Assembly (NCBI RefSeq): GCF_013340935.1
Contig: NZ_WHOS01000018.1
Location: 59,079 to 123,078, forward strand
Length of the DNA: 64,000 nucleotides
DNA from: Azospirillum melinis
GTDB lineage: Bacteria; Pseudomonadota; Alphaproteobacteria; Azospirillales; Azospirillaceae
Reading direction: 5' to 3'
Shown piece by piece: positions 25,885-38,304 of the stretch. Below the pieces are notes generated by a model that saw only the letters and a list, made by a program, of their open reading frames with translations, searched no databases and had not been told where the DNA came from. Every line of letters begins with the position of its first letter. Position 1 is the first letter of the stretch. The translations under genes and the position numbers were made by a program.

Positions 25885-26478
25885 TCAGGCCGGCACCGGT
25901 GCGAAGCGGATCTCGCCCCGCATCAGCGACTCCAGCGGCTGGGCGTCGAGCGTCGCGGCACAGCTGCGGACATAGGCGGCCATGGTCGGCAGCACCCCGT
26001 CCGGCACCGGATCGACCGTGCCGTAGAGGTTGTTGTCCAGCGCCACCTCCAGCCTGCGTCCGTCGGAGTCGGCCAGCGCCTCGTCATAGGCGCGGATCCG
26101 CCCGGCCATCCCGCGCGCCATCGTCTTCACGCGCCGGGCGATGCCGCTGTCGCCGGCCCCCATCTCCAGCAGCGACTTCTCGAAATCGTCGACCATCGTC
26201 TCGTAGAGGCGCTGCGACAGTTTGCCCGCCTCCGGCCCCTGCCCCTTCAGCCGGCGCATCACCAGCAGCATGTGCAGCGCCACCATCTCGAACCGCCCGT
26301 CCAGGCTGTCGGGTACGGAAAGCGCGCTGTAGAAGCCCGGTTCGCGGGCCTGCCCGACGATGGCGGTGAACAGGCCGCCCACCGCGGCGGCGGTGCGGAC
26401 ACGGTCTCCGCCCCCCACACGACCCGACAAAGGGCCCAGCAGAGGCCCCAGCAAACGGCCGATAAAGCTTCCTGACAC
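25885..26478 (-). CDS. Ubiquinol-cytochrome c chaperone family protein
   Basis: About 197 residues, matching the Ubiq_cyt_C_chap (CBP3-like) family that helps assemble the cytochrome bc1 complex. Typical segments are GRFEMVALHMLLVMRRLKGQ, LYETMVDDFEKSLLEMGAGD and VKTMARGMAGRIRAYDEAL. The frame is open to 26598, but the GTG at 26478, with GGAAGG about ten bases before it, best fits the family start. It is divergent from bamE and probably first in the run to DUF177-rpmF-plsX-fabH. Confidence 0.9.
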   Translation of the reverse strand: MSGSFIGRLLGPLLGPLSGRVGGGDRVRTAAAVGGLFTAIVGQAREPGFYSALSVPDSLDGRFEMVALHMLLVMRRLKGQGPEAGKLSQRLYETMVDDFEKSLLEMGAGDSGIARRVKTMARGMAGRIRAYDEALADSDGRRLEVALDNNLYGTVDPVPDGVLPTMAAYVRSCAATLDAQPLESLMRGEIRFAPVPA

Positions 26479-26610
26479 GAACGGCAGCCCTTCCCCGACT
26501 CGGAGTCTCGTTGACAGGGCGAAGCAGCCGGTGCGATTGTCCCGCCCGGAGACTGTCCACAGCCGTGAACGGCCTCGTTGCCCCGCCGGCTCCATCATAG
26601 CCCGAGCACC

Positions 26611-27105
26611 ATGACCAGATCGAACTTTTCCGCCCCCCGCACCGTCATTCGCACCGCCCTGCTGGGCAGCGTCCTGCTCGCCGGCCTCGCCGCGACCGGC
26701 TGCTCGCCCACCGTCGCCACCCGCGGCAACCTGACGGACCCGCAGCTGGTGGCGGAACTGCAGCCGGGCCAGAGCCGGCGCGACGACGTCGCCGCGGTGC
26801 TGGGCACGCCGACCTCGGTCGGCACCTTCGATCCGAACGTCTGGTACTATATCGGTCAGAAGACCGAGAAGACCGCCTTCTTCGAGCCGGAAGTGACGGA
26901 ACGCCGCGTCGTCGTCGCCCGGTTCGACGACAACGGCGTCCTGCGCGAGATCAAGACGCTCGACAAGTCGAACGGCCAGGACATCGATCTGGTGGAGCGC
27001 ACCACGCCCACCGCCGGCCGTGAAATGGGCTTCCTGGAACAGATGATGGGCAACGTCGGCCGCTTCTCCGCCAAGGACACCAAGGGCAAGGGCCCCGGCA
27101 GCTGA
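26611..27105 (+). CDS. bamE: Outer-membrane assembly lipoprotein BamE (SmpA/OmlA)
   Basis: 164 residues. The lipoprotein signal ends in LAGLAATGC with the acylated Cys at 31. The SmpA/OmlA domain is visible as LQPGQSRRDDVAAVLGTPTS and FDPNVWYYIGQKTEKTAFFE. It is part of the BAM complex that inserts outer-membrane proteins. The C-terminal extension (EQMMGNVGRF...GPGS) is usual in alphaproteobacteria. It is divergent from the bc1 chaperone gene; ribD follows 26 bases later. Confidence 0.94.
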   Translation: MTRSNFSAPRTVIRTALLGSVLLAGLAATGCSPTVATRGNLTDPQLVAELQPGQSRRDDVAAVLGTPTSVGTFDPNVWYYIGQKTEKTAFFEPEVTERRVVVARFDDNGVLREIKTLDKSNGQDIDLVERTTPTAGREMGFLEQMMGNVGRFSAKDTKGKGPGS

Positions 27106-27131
27106 GCGGCCGGCCGATAGCCCGGCCCGCC

Positions 27132-28286
27132 GTGCCCGTTCCTTCCGATACGGACGCCGACCTGCGCCACATGCGCGCCGCCCTGTCGCTCGCGGCGCGC
27201 GGGCTTGGGCGGACTTGGCCCAATCCCGCGGTCGGCTGCATGCTGGTCCGCGACGGAGCCGTCGTCGGCCGCGGCTGGACCCAGCCCGGCGGCCGCCCCC
27301 ATGCCGAGACGGAGGCGCTTGCCCGAGCGCGAGCCTTTTCCGGCGGAGCGGAAGGCGCCACCGCCTACGTCACGCTGGAGCCCTGCAACCATTATGGCAA
27401 GACGCCGCCCTGCGCACTGGCGCTGGTCGAGGCGAAGGTGGCGCGGGTCGTCGTCGCCTGCCAGGACCCCGACCCGCGGGTTGCCGGCGGTGGGCTGACG
27501 CGGCTGCGCGATGCCGGCATCGCGGTCACGACTGGCATCTGCGAGGCCGAGGCGCTGGCCCTGAACGAGGGCTTCTTCAACCGCATCACGCAAGGCCGCC
27601 CGCTGGTCACGCTGAAGGTCGCCAGCACGCTGGACGGCCGCATCGCCACCGCCACCGGCAAGTCGCAATGGATCACCGGCCCGACGGCGCGCGCCTGGGG
27701 CCACCGGCTGCGCGCCAGCCATGACGCCATCCTGGTCGGCATCGGCACCGCCTTGGCCGACGATCCCGAGCTGAGCTGCCGCCTGCCCGGCCTGGAAGAC
27801 CGCAGCCCGGTGCGCGTGGTGGTGGACAGCAGCCTCCGCCTGCCGCCCACGGCGAAGCTCGCCACCGGAGCCCGGACCATCCCGACCTGGGTCGTCACCG
27901 GCCCCACTCCCGATTCTGCTGCCTATTCCGCCCGAGCCGAGGCTCTGACCGCGCTCGGCGTCGAGCTGATCCCGGTCGCCGCCGGACCCGACGGACGTGT
28001 CGATCCCGCCGCCGCGATGACCGCCCTCGCCGCCCGCGGCATCACCCGCGTGCTGGTGGAAGGCGGAGCGTCGATGGCCGGCGCCTTGCTCGGCGCCGGT
28101 CTGGTCGACCGGCTGGAGTGGTTCCGCGCCGCCTCGCTGATCGGCGGCGACGGATTGCCGGCGGTCGCCGGCTTCGGAGTCGAGGCGCTGGCCGCGATGG
28201 CGCGCTTCGAACGCACCGCCGTCCGCAGCGCCGGCGCCGATCTGGCCGAAAGCTATCGCCGGATCGGCCCCGAAGCGTCGGTCTAG
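27132..28286 (+). CDS. ribD: Bifunctional riboflavin deaminase/reductase RibD
   Basis: Two consecutive steps of riboflavin synthesis: zinc-dependent deamination of the pyrimidine, then NADPH reduction of its ribose. 384 residues. The deaminase zinc site is HAETEAL plus PCNHYGKTPPC; the reductase half carries LKVASTLDGRIATATGKSQW and VLVEGGASMAGALL. It begins at GTG 27132. It is first of the rib genes; no FMN riboswitch was recognised in the short space after bamE. Confidence 0.95.
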   Translation: MPVPSDTDADLRHMRAALSLAARGLGRTWPNPAVGCMLVRDGAVVGRGWTQPGGRPHAETEALARARAFSGGAEGATAYVTLEPCNHYGKTPPCALALVEAKVARVVVACQDPDPRVAGGGLTRLRDAGIAVTTGICEAEALALNEGFFNRITQGRPLVTLKVASTLDGRIATATGKSQWITGPTARAWGHRLRASHDAILVGIGTALADDPELSCRLPGLEDRSPVRVVVDSSLRLPPTAKLATGARTIPTWVVTGPTPDSAAYSARAEALTALGVELIPVAAGPDGRVDPAAAMTALAARGITRVLVEGGASMAGALLGAGLVDRLEWFRAASLIGGDGLPAVAGFGVEALAAMARFERTAVRSAGADLAESYRRIGPEASV

Positions 28287-28364
28287 CCCGCGCAACAGAC
28301 CGTTGCGCCACTTGCGGTGTCGCGCCCGCTTCCCCTGGCCGCGAAACCTGCTAAATTCCCCCGC

Positions 28365-28952
28365 ATGTTCACCGGAATCATCACCGATGTCGGGCGCGTC
28401 CGGGCCGTGGAGCGGCAGGGCGACACCCGGTTCACCATCGAGACCGCCTTCGACACGGAGACGATCGCGATCGGGGCGTCCATCGCCCACAACGGCGTCT
28501 GCCTGACGGTCATCGAAAAGGGACCGGGGGCCTACGTCATCCAGGCTTCGGGGGAAACCCTGTCGAAGACGACGCTCGGCGGCTGGGAGGCCGGCACGCG
28601 CGTCAACCTGGAGCGCGCCCTGAAGGTCGGCGACGAGCTGGGCGGCCACATCGTGTCCGGCCATGTCGACGGCGTCGGCCGTCTGCTGTCGATCCGCCCC
28701 GAAGGCGAATCGCTGCGCCTGACCTTCGAGGCACCGGCAACTCTCGCCAAATACATCGCGCCCAAGGGCTCGGTCGCCATCGACGGCGTGTCGCTGACCG
28801 TCAACGAGGTCGAGGGCAACCGCTTCGGCGTCAACATCATCCCCCACACCCAGACCGCCACCACGTTCGGCGGGCTGACGGAGGGCGATGCGGTCAATCT
28901 CGAAATCGATATGCTGGCGCGCTATGTCGCCCGGCTCGCGGGGCAGGAATGA
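28365..28952 (+). CDS. ribE: Riboflavin synthase alpha chain
   Basis: Dismutates two lumazine molecules to riboflavin. 195 residues made of two similar lumazine-binding barrels (first starting MFTGIITDVGRVRAVER, second with HIVSGHVDGVGRLLSI). The ATG at 28365 gives the universal MFTGII start. The stop overlaps the ribBX start (ATGA). Confidence 0.96.
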   Translation: MFTGIITDVGRVRAVERQGDTRFTIETAFDTETIAIGASIAHNGVCLTVIEKGPGAYVIQASGETLSKTTLGGWEAGTRVNLERALKVGDELGGHIVSGHVDGVGRLLSIRPEGESLRLTFEAPATLAKYIAPKGSVAIDGVSLTVNEVEGNRFGVNIIPHTQTATTFGGLTEGDAVNLEIDMLARYVARLAGQE

Positions 28953-30088
28953 CGTCCGAGTTTCACCACTACCTGTCGACGGCCGAAGAGATCATCGAAG
29001 AGGCGCGTCAGGGCAGGATGTTCATCCTGGTCGACGACGAGGACCGGGAGAACGAGGGCGATCTGGTGATCCCCGCCTCCTGCGCCACGCCGGACGCGGT
29101 GAACTTCATGGCCAAGCACGGGCGCGGCCTGATCTGCCTGACCATGGACCGGCCGAACATCGAACGGCTGCGACTGCCGCTGATGGCGCAGCAGAACGCG
29201 TCGCGCCACCAGACCGCCTTCACCGTCTCCATCGAGGCGCGCGAAGGCGTGACCACCGGCATCTCCGCCGCCGATCGTGCCCGCACCATCGCCGTCGCAA
29301 TCGACCCGACGTCCGGTCCGCACGACCTCGCCACCCCCGGCCACATCTTCCCGCTGCTGGCGCGTGACGGCGGCGTGCTGGTCCGCGCCGGCCATACCGA
29401 GGCCTCTGTTGACATCGCCCGGCTGTCCGGCCATTCCTCGTCCGCCGTGATCTGCGAGATCATGAACGACGATGGCTCCATGGCCCGCCTGCCGGATCTG
29501 GTGCAGTTCGCCCAGTTCCACGGGCTGAAGGTCGGCACCATCGCCGACCTGATCGCCTATCGCCGCCGCACCGAGACCATCGTCGAGCAGGTTCTGGCCG
29601 GCAATCTCGACAGCCGCTATGGCGGGCGCTTCCAGTCCTACGTCTACATCAACAAGATCCAGTATGCCGAGCACATCGCGCTGGTGCGCGGCGACATCTC
29701 CGGCGACGAGCCGGTGCTGGTGCGCATGCATGCCCAATCGGTGCTGGACGACGTGCTGGGCGACCGCAACTCCGGCCGCGACAACGACCTGCATGCCTCG
29801 ATGGAGCTGATCGCCAAGGAAGGCCGCGGCGTCGTCGTGCTGCTGCGCGAGCCGAACCCGAACGGCCTTTCCACCGTGCTGAAGGCGCGGCTGGAGGGTC
29901 AGGCCGGCAGCGTTCCGGAACTGCGCGACTACGGCATCGGCGCGCAGATCCTGCTGGATCTGGGCGTGCGCAAGATGACCCTGATCTCCAACCGCAAGAA
30001 GCCGATCATCGGGCTGGAGGGCTACGGCCTGACCGTGGTCGGGCACCGCGCCATCAATCCGGGTGCCGCCGACCCCGGCGAGGACTGA
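28949..30088 (+). CDS. ribBX: RibBX: DHBP synthase with degenerate GTP cyclohydrolase II domain
   Basis: 379 residues. The N-terminal half is an intact 3,4-dihydroxy-2-butanone-4-phosphate synthase (DDEDRENEGDLV, then REGVTTGISAADRARTI and RAGHTEASVD). The C-terminal half aligns with GTP cyclohydrolase II, but where the three zinc cysteines of that enzyme should be it reads RMHAQSVLDDVLGDRNSGRD, with none. This matches the RibBX variant reported in many proteobacteria, in which the RibA-like half is not a working cyclohydrolase. A separate ribA must then be elsewhere in the genome. It overlaps ribE by four bases. Confidence 0.9.
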   Translation: MTSEFHHYLSTAEEIIEEARQGRMFILVDDEDRENEGDLVIPASCATPDAVNFMAKHGRGLICLTMDRPNIERLRLPLMAQQNASRHQTAFTVSIEAREGVTTGISAADRARTIAVAIDPTSGPHDLATPGHIFPLLARDGGVLVRAGHTEASVDIARLSGHSSSAVICEIMNDDGSMARLPDLVQFAQFHGLKVGTIADLIAYRRRTETIVEQVLAGNLDSRYGGRFQSYVYINKIQYAEHIALVRGDISGDEPVLVRMHAQSVLDDVLGDRNSGRDNDLHASMELIAKEGRGVVVLLREPNPNGLSTVLKARLEGQAGSVPELRDYGIGAQILLDLGVRKMTLISNRKKPIIGLEGYGLTVVGHRAINPGAADPGED

Positions 30089-30109
30089 GAAGGGACAGGT
30101 CTCCGCCGG

Positions 30110-30574
30110 ATGACCGACACGCCCCACATCATGGTCGTGGACGCCCGCGTCCACGAGGACATCGCCGATGAGCTGGCGCGTGGCGCCGTCGCGGAACTGG
30201 ACCGCGCCGGGGCCACGCACATCCGCTATGGCGTGCCCGGCTGTCTGGAACTTCCGGCGGCGATCATGTACGCCATCCGCTCCATGGATTTCTTCACCGC
30301 CCGCAAGCGTTTCGACGGCTATGTCGCGCTCGGCTGCGTGATCCGGGGCGAGACGACGCGGTACGACACGATCTGTGCCGAAAGCGCCCGCGGCCTGCAG
30401 GATCTGGCCCTGCGCTACAGTCTGGCGGTCGGAAACGGCATCCTGACGGTGGAAAACCGCGAGCAGGCCTGGGCGCGGGCCAATGTCGGATCGGTCAATA
30501 CCGGCGGGCGCGCCGCGCGGGCCTGTCTTGACATGATTGACCTGAAGCGCAAATTCCGCCTCTATCCGCGCTGA
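30110..30574 (+). CDS. ribH: 6,7-dimethyl-8-ribityllumazine synthase
   Basis: Condenses the RibBX product with the pyrimidine to lumazine. 154 residues, with the family fold and the strand-loop GCVIRGETTRYDTICAES. In most family members the residue after GETx is the catalytic His; here it is Arg. Likewise the later NKG.EAA motif reads NTGGRAARA. The rest, such as VGNGILTVENREQAWARA, is normal. It could be a divergent but active enzyme, or a paralogue. It follows ribBX by 21 bases. Confidence 0.85.
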   Translation: MTDTPHIMVVDARVHEDIADELARGAVAELDRAGATHIRYGVPGCLELPAAIMYAIRSMDFFTARKRFDGYVALGCVIRGETTRYDTICAESARGLQDLALRYSLAVGNGILTVENREQAWARANVGSVNTGGRAARACLDMIDLKRKFRLYPR

Positions 30575-30609
30575 CCCCGACATCTCCTCTCTTTTAGCGA
30601 CTGCAGATC

Positions 30610-31197
30610 ATGAGCAACGACGACGCGGGCAGCCCCGTGACACCCGAACGCGCCTCCGGTCAACCGAAGGGCGGCAAGTCCAAGTCCCGCAAGAACAAGA
30701 CCGGCGGCGGCTCCGCCAAGGCGCGCCGCAAGGCCGCCCGCCTGGCCGCGGCCCAGGCGCTGTACCAGATCGATCTGGCCCAGGCCCCGGTCGAGAATGT
30801 CGTCGGCGAGTTCGTCGCCCACCGGCTTGGCGAGGAGATCGACGGCGACAAGTTCGTCTCCGGCGATCCGCAGCTGTTCGCCGACATCGTCCGCGGCGCG
30901 ATCCACCGCCGGGCCGAGGTCGACGGGGTGCTGGGCGCCGCCCTCGACCCGCGCTTCCCGCTCGACCGGCTGGAGCTGCTGCTGCGCGCCATCCTGCGCG
31001 CCGGCGCCTATGAGATCGCGGTGCATATGGACACCCACCCGCGCATCCTCATCAGCGAGTATGTCGACGTCGCCCGCGCCTTCTTCTCCGGCCGCGAGCC
31101 GGCGATGGTGAACGGCGTGCTCGACCATGTCGCCCGCGCGCTGCGCGCCGACGATCTCGCCAAGCCCGATCCCGGCCGCAGCGCGGCCGAGGAGTAA
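30610..31197 (+). CDS. nusB: Transcription antitermination factor NusB
   Basis: 195 residues: a basic N-terminal extension (KGGKSKSRKNKTGGGS) followed by the all-helical NusB domain (RKAARLAAAQALYQIDLAQA, LDRLELLLRAILRAGAYEI, FFSGREPAMVNGVLDHVARA). It binds boxA RNA with S10 during rRNA transcription. The ATG at 30610 follows ribH by 35 bases, the standard ribH-nusB pairing. Confidence 0.95.
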   Translation: MSNDDAGSPVTPERASGQPKGGKSKSRKNKTGGGSAKARRKAARLAAAQALYQIDLAQAPVENVVGEFVAHRLGEEIDGDKFVSGDPQLFADIVRGAIHRRAEVDGVLGAALDPRFPLDRLELLLRAILRAGAYEIAVHMDTHPRILISEYVDVARAFFSGREPAMVNGVLDHVARALRADDLAKPDPGRSAAEE

Positions 31198-31204
31198 GGA
31201 GAGA

Positions 31205-31352
31205 CCCTCTCCCGCCCCGGGAGAGGGAGAGACCCGCCGAAGGCGGGAGGGGGAGGGGCGATCCGGACATGGATCCCCTTTGATCCTTGCGAAACCCCTC
31301 ACCCTTCCCAAGCTCCGCTTGGGCCCCTTCCCTCTCCCGGAGCGGGAGAGGG
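31205..31352. repeat. Cluster of REP-like palindromes between nusB and thiL
   Basis: Two copies of a palindrome with identical 10-bp arms, CCCTCTCCCG and CGGGAGAGGG (31205-31227 and 31330-31352; loops CCC and GAG). Between them lie further short inverted repeats (CCCGCC/GGCGGG at 31233-31247, CCCAAGC/GCTTGGG near 31309). This is typical dispersed extragenic palindrome structure of high-GC alphaproteobacteria. Confidence 0.8.
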
Positions 31353-31371
31353 AACGTGAAGGCGCTCCTCA

Positions 31372-32364
31372 ATGACCAGTCCCACCCTCGGCGAGTTCGG
31401 CCGCATCACCCGCTTCTTCAAGCCGCTGGCCGCCGGTTTTCCCGGTGCCCGCGGCCTGCGGGACGATGCCGCCGTGTTCGGCGTGCCGGACGGGCGGGAA
31501 CTGGTCGTCACCACCGATGCCATGGTCGCCGGGGTGCATTTCTTCCCCGACGATGCGCCGGCCGACATCGCCGCCAAGCTGATGCGCAGCAACCTGTCCG
31601 ACCTCGCCGCCATGGGGGCGGAGCCGCTGGCCTACACGCTGGTGACTGCCCTGCCCCGCGGCCTGGACGAGTCCTGGCTGGAGGGCTTCGCCGCCGGGCT
31701 GGGCGAGGAGCAGCGACAGTTCGGCATTGCGCTGGCCGGCGGCGATTCGGTCTCCACCAGCGGCCCCATCACCCTGTCGGTCACCGCCTTCGGACTGGTC
31801 CCCACCGGCCGCGCCCTGCCGCGCTGGGGTGGGCAGCCGGGCGACCGCGTCTTCGTCACCGGCAGCATCGGCGATGCCGCGCTCGGGCTCGAAGTCGCCT
31901 ATGGCCGTCTCGACATCCCGGATCAGGACACCCGTGCCCATCTGCTGCGCCGCATGCGCCGGCCCGACCCGCGCATGGGTATCGGGCCGCGGCTGATCGG
32001 TCTGGCCAGCGGTGCGATGGATGTGTCGGACGGGCTGGTCGCCGACCTCGGCCATCTCTGCGAGGAATCCGGCTGCGCCGCCCTGCTCCACGTTGATGCG
32101 GTCCCGCTGTCGGAGGCCGCCCGCGGCGCCATCGACGGCGATCCGGTGAGGCTCGCTCTCGCCATCACCGGCGGCGACGATTACGAGCTTCTGTTCACCG
32201 CCCCGCCGTCGGCCGGTGACGCGCTGGCGACCCTGGCCGCCGAATGCGGGGTCGCGATCACCGAGATCGGCGAACTCCGCCCCGGCACGCCCGGCGAGGT
32301 CGCGGTGCTGGACGGTGCCGGCGGGCCCTTGCCGCTGACCCGGCGCGGCTGGGACCATTTCTGA
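31372..32364 (+). CDS. thiL: Thiamine-monophosphate kinase
   Basis: Last step to thiamine diphosphate. 330 residues of the PurM/SelD-like ATP-binding fold: GLRDDAAVFGVPDGRELV, TTDAMVAGVHFFPD, AMGAEPLAYTLVTALP, LALAGGDSVSTSG and AMDVSDGLVADLGHLC. The ATG at 31372 follows the palindrome cluster. It is in the common nusB-thiL order. Confidence 0.95.
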   Translation: MTSPTLGEFGRITRFFKPLAAGFPGARGLRDDAAVFGVPDGRELVVTTDAMVAGVHFFPDDAPADIAAKLMRSNLSDLAAMGAEPLAYTLVTALPRGLDESWLEGFAAGLGEEQRQFGIALAGGDSVSTSGPITLSVTAFGLVPTGRALPRWGGQPGDRVFVTGSIGDAALGLEVAYGRLDIPDQDTRAHLLRRMRRPDPRMGIGPRLIGLASGAMDVSDGLVADLGHLCEESGCAALLHVDAVPLSEAARGAIDGDPVRLALAITGGDDYELLFTAPPSAGDALATLAAECGVAITEIGELRPGTPGEVAVLDGAGGPLPLTRRGWDHF

Positions 32365-32455
32365 CCGTCCGGTCCCGACGCCCGGCATTTAAGACAATCG
32401 AAAGCATCCGCGGCGCAGGGTTCGGCGATTCGCCGTTTGCGTAAGGTGTGTTGCC

Positions 32456-32914
32456 GTGGTCAAGGCTCTGATCGTCCTCGTTCTCGGCATCGTGTTGCTG
32501 GGCGGCGCCAGCTTCGGCGGATGGTTCGTCTATCAGAAATACTTCACCGAACATCCCGACGCACCGCCGAAGAAGGTGGAGCCGCCACCCAAGCCGCCGA
32601 CCGCCTTCGTCCGCCTGGCCCCGCTGGTGGTGCCGATGATCGGCCCGACCCGGGTCGAGCAGTTCGTGACCGTCGTGGTCGCGGTGGAAGTGCTTCTGGA
32701 AAAGCAGCCGATGGTCCAGGCCAACCAACCGCGCCTGACCGATGCCTTCCTGACCGCGCTCTATGGCGGCATCGCCGACAAATCGATCCTGAACGGGGCT
32801 TTGGTCAATATTCCTGCCGTAAAGGTCAAGTTGGTGGAGGCCGCCGGCAAAGTCGTTGGCAAGGACGCGGTCTATGACGTGCTGGTCCAGGCGGTTACGC
32901 AGCGCAATCTCTGA
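32456..32914 (+). CDS. FliL-like membrane protein
   Basis: 152 residues from a GTG. One N-terminal membrane helix (LIVLVLGIVLLGGASFGGWF) is followed by a proline-rich linker (KKVEPPPKPP) and a periplasmic domain with PLVVPMIG, NQPRLTDAFLTALYGGI and GKDAVYDVLVQAV. The topology and C-terminal pattern resemble FliL, but no flagellar genes are nearby. The periplasmic domain is clearly related to the secreted protein at 40855-41274. FliL-like is the best label; function unproven. Confidence 0.75.
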   Translation: MVKALIVLVLGIVLLGGASFGGWFVYQKYFTEHPDAPPKKVEPPPKPPTAFVRLAPLVVPMIGPTRVEQFVTVVVAVEVLLEKQPMVQANQPRLTDAFLTALYGGIADKSILNGALVNIPAVKVKLVEAAGKVVGKDAVYDVLVQAVTQRNL

Positions 32915-33159
32915 CCGCCGCCCGCAGCACCCGCAATTTGCACCCATTTTGCGGTGCGTTATCCCGACACTACCCATAAAGGCCAGGGGTACCCCCGGCC
33001 ATTTCGCCGCGTCGCGCCGCCCCGTGCGGCGGTTGCAAAGCGGCCGCACCGGGCGCATGCTTTTCCCGATAATACTTGCGCCCGACTTCTCCCCCACTTG
33101 ACCACTGTGGTGGGACCAGCCTTTCCGGGGCGCGACCTTAAAATCAATCGGGGGATGCG

Positions 33160-35262
<2,103 letters not shown>

Positions 35263-35291
35263 GGGCTAGGGTGAAGGTTTGGGTGAGGGGC

Positions 35292-35326
35292 CGGTGCGGG
35301 GCAGGACAACCGCCTGCCCCGCACCG
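35292..35326. terminator. Hairpin between convergent hppA and nrdR
   Basis: Perfect 14-bp stem (35292-35305 with 35313-35326) and seven-base loop. There is no clear U tract on either side, so it is a hairpin terminator only by position. Confidence 0.55.
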
Positions 35327-35332
35327 AAGCAT

Positions 35333-35800
35333 TTACAGTCCCGGCGAGGCTTCCGGCGCCAGAGTTTCCACGAACTCGTTGAAGTCGGAAGCCTCGCGGA
35401 AGTCCTTGTAGACGGAGGCGTAGCGGATATACGCCACCTGATCCATCGTCTGCAGCGCTTCCATGATCTTCTCGCCGATCTGCTTCGACGGGATCTCGCT
35501 CTCGCCGGAGGATTCCAGCTGGCGGACCATGCTGTTCACCACCCGGTCGATGCGGTCGGCGTCGATCGGGCGCTTGCGCAGCGCGATCCTCATCGACCGC
35601 AGCAGCTTCTCGCGGTCGAAACCTTCGCGCTGGCCGTTGCTCTTCACCACCGTCAGCTCGCGCAGCTGGACGCGTTCGAAGGTGGTGAAGCGGGCGCTGC
35701 AACTGGGACAGAAGCGCCGCCGGCGGATTGCCGAGTTGTCTTCGGTCGGGCGCGAGTCCTTGACCTGGGTGTCCTCGTTTCCGCAGAACGGGCAGCGCAT
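35333..35800 (-). CDS. nrdR: Transcriptional repressor NrdR
   Basis: 155 residues. Zinc ribbon with Cys at 3, 6, 31 and 34 ([23 protein letters not shown]), then an ATP-cone ([20 protein letters not shown]). It represses ribonucleotide reductase genes when dATP is high. The ATG at 35800 gives the universal MRCPFC start. It is in the operon rpiB-glyA-nrdR, 32 bases after glyA. Confidence 0.96.
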   Translation of the reverse strand: MRCPFCGNEDTQVKDSRPTEDNSAIRRRRFCPSCSARFTTFERVQLRELTVVKSNGQREGFDREKLLRSMRIALRKRPIDADRIDRVVNSMVRQLESSGESEIPSKQIGEKIMEALQTMDQVAYIRYASVYKDFREASDFNEFVETLAPEASPGL

Positions 35801-35832
35801 CTGGTGGATTCCCCCCTTTACGGCGTGGGCGA

Positions 35833-37134
<1,302 letters not shown>

Positions 37135-37281
37135 GGCTGGAGGTTCCTCATCGAAGGGGCGTCAGGCAGGACAGGCGCGCGGCCCGCCTGCCTTCGTCGG
37201 GTCTTTCCGGGCTCTGTCGCGTCCCGGTTGCGGGCCTTCACGGCCAAATAATGGGCCAGGAAAAGCGGCGCGAAGACGCGC

Positions 37282-37719
37282 TCAGCCCATCTTGGCGATG
37301 CGGCGGCTGTGACGCTCGCCACCTTCGAAGTCGGTCTTCAGGAAGATCTCGACGCAATCCTTGGCGATCTCCGGCCCGACGATGCGGGCGCCCAGCGCGA
37401 TCACGTTGGCGTCGTTGTGCTCGCGCGACAGGCGCGCCGTAGTCACGTCATGCACCAGGGCGGCGCGGATACCGGGATGGCGATTGGCGGCAATGCTGAT
37501 GCCGATGCCGCTGCCGCAGACCAGCACGCCGCGCTGGGCCCGGCCGTCGGTGACGGCGGCGGCCAGCGCCGCGGCGAAGTCCGGGTAATCGACCGAGGCC
37601 GGACCGTCGGTACCGAGATCGAGGACGGTGTAGCCGGCGCCCTCAAGCTGCCCTGCGATCTGAGCCTTCAGCTCATAGCCGGCGTGATCGGAAGCGAGTG
37701 CCACGGTGCGGACGGTCAT
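37282..37719 (-). CDS. rpiB: Ribose-5-phosphate isomerase B
   Basis: 145 residues of the RpiB/LacAB fold. Signature segments are LASDHAGYELKAQI, the catalytic Cys in GVLVCGSGIGISIAANRH, and HNDANVIALGARIVG. It interconverts ribose-5-P and ribulose-5-P. It heads the rpiB-glyA-nrdR run; a 147-base gap separates it from glyA. Confidence 0.96.
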   Translation of the reverse strand: MTVRTVALASDHAGYELKAQIAGQLEGAGYTVLDLGTDGPASVDYPDFAAALAAAVTDGRAQRGVLVCGSGIGISIAANRHPGIRAALVHDVTTARLSREHNDANVIALGARIVGPEIAKDCVEIFLKTDFEGGERHSRRIAKMG

Positions 37720-38304
37720 GACGGCGGAAACTCCGGTGCGGTCGGTAACGGATACGGGCAGTACGGATGCACAGGCGGCAACCGGGCCGGCGAAGCGGCC
37801 TGCAATCGGGCAAAAGACGCCGGCACCCTACCAGATGTCGGTGCCAACCGCCACTGCCACACCATGACGTGGATGCATAGCTAAACCCAACCCCGACCGG
37901 CGGCGGTCGATCTGGCGGTCGATTTCCGGCGCGCGATCGGCCGGCGCACAGCCGGAACGGCGCCGACGCCTACCACCGCGAAAGTTCGGCCTCTGTTTTC
38001 ACCTCTTCGTTGCCGAAGGGGCAAAACAAGGGAGATAGCCGATTCGTTATATGCCGGGGGAATCCGCCAATTGCCGCAACGGAGCCGGGGGAAAATCGCA
38101 AGCCGGCGCCTACTAGACGCCCCTTAAAGCTGCGGCACAGCCACAACCGCGCAACGATTTTCAGCGAAGGCTGATTTACGCGGTGTTCCTTTGTTCTGGC
38201 CGACAAGAGCAACTAATTTGATGCTTGCCGAAATTATATTGACACCCAAATCACGGTATGCAACTTGGTTCCTACGGACAAATGAAAAACCAGGACACAG
38301 TGCA
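37720..38304. other. 585-base intergenic region before mucR
   Basis: No gene could be supported; open frames here lack start signals and look like noise. The stretch from about 38000 is richer in A+T than the surroundings. A TTGACA at 38239-38244 could be a -35 box for mucR, but no matching -10 was found. MucR proteins usually bind AT-rich DNA at their own promoters, so this may be an autoregulatory region (inference). Confidence 0.5.

Noticed and set aside
27106..27131. FMN riboswitch before ribD
   Set aside because: The gap after bamE is only 26 bases and has no such structure.
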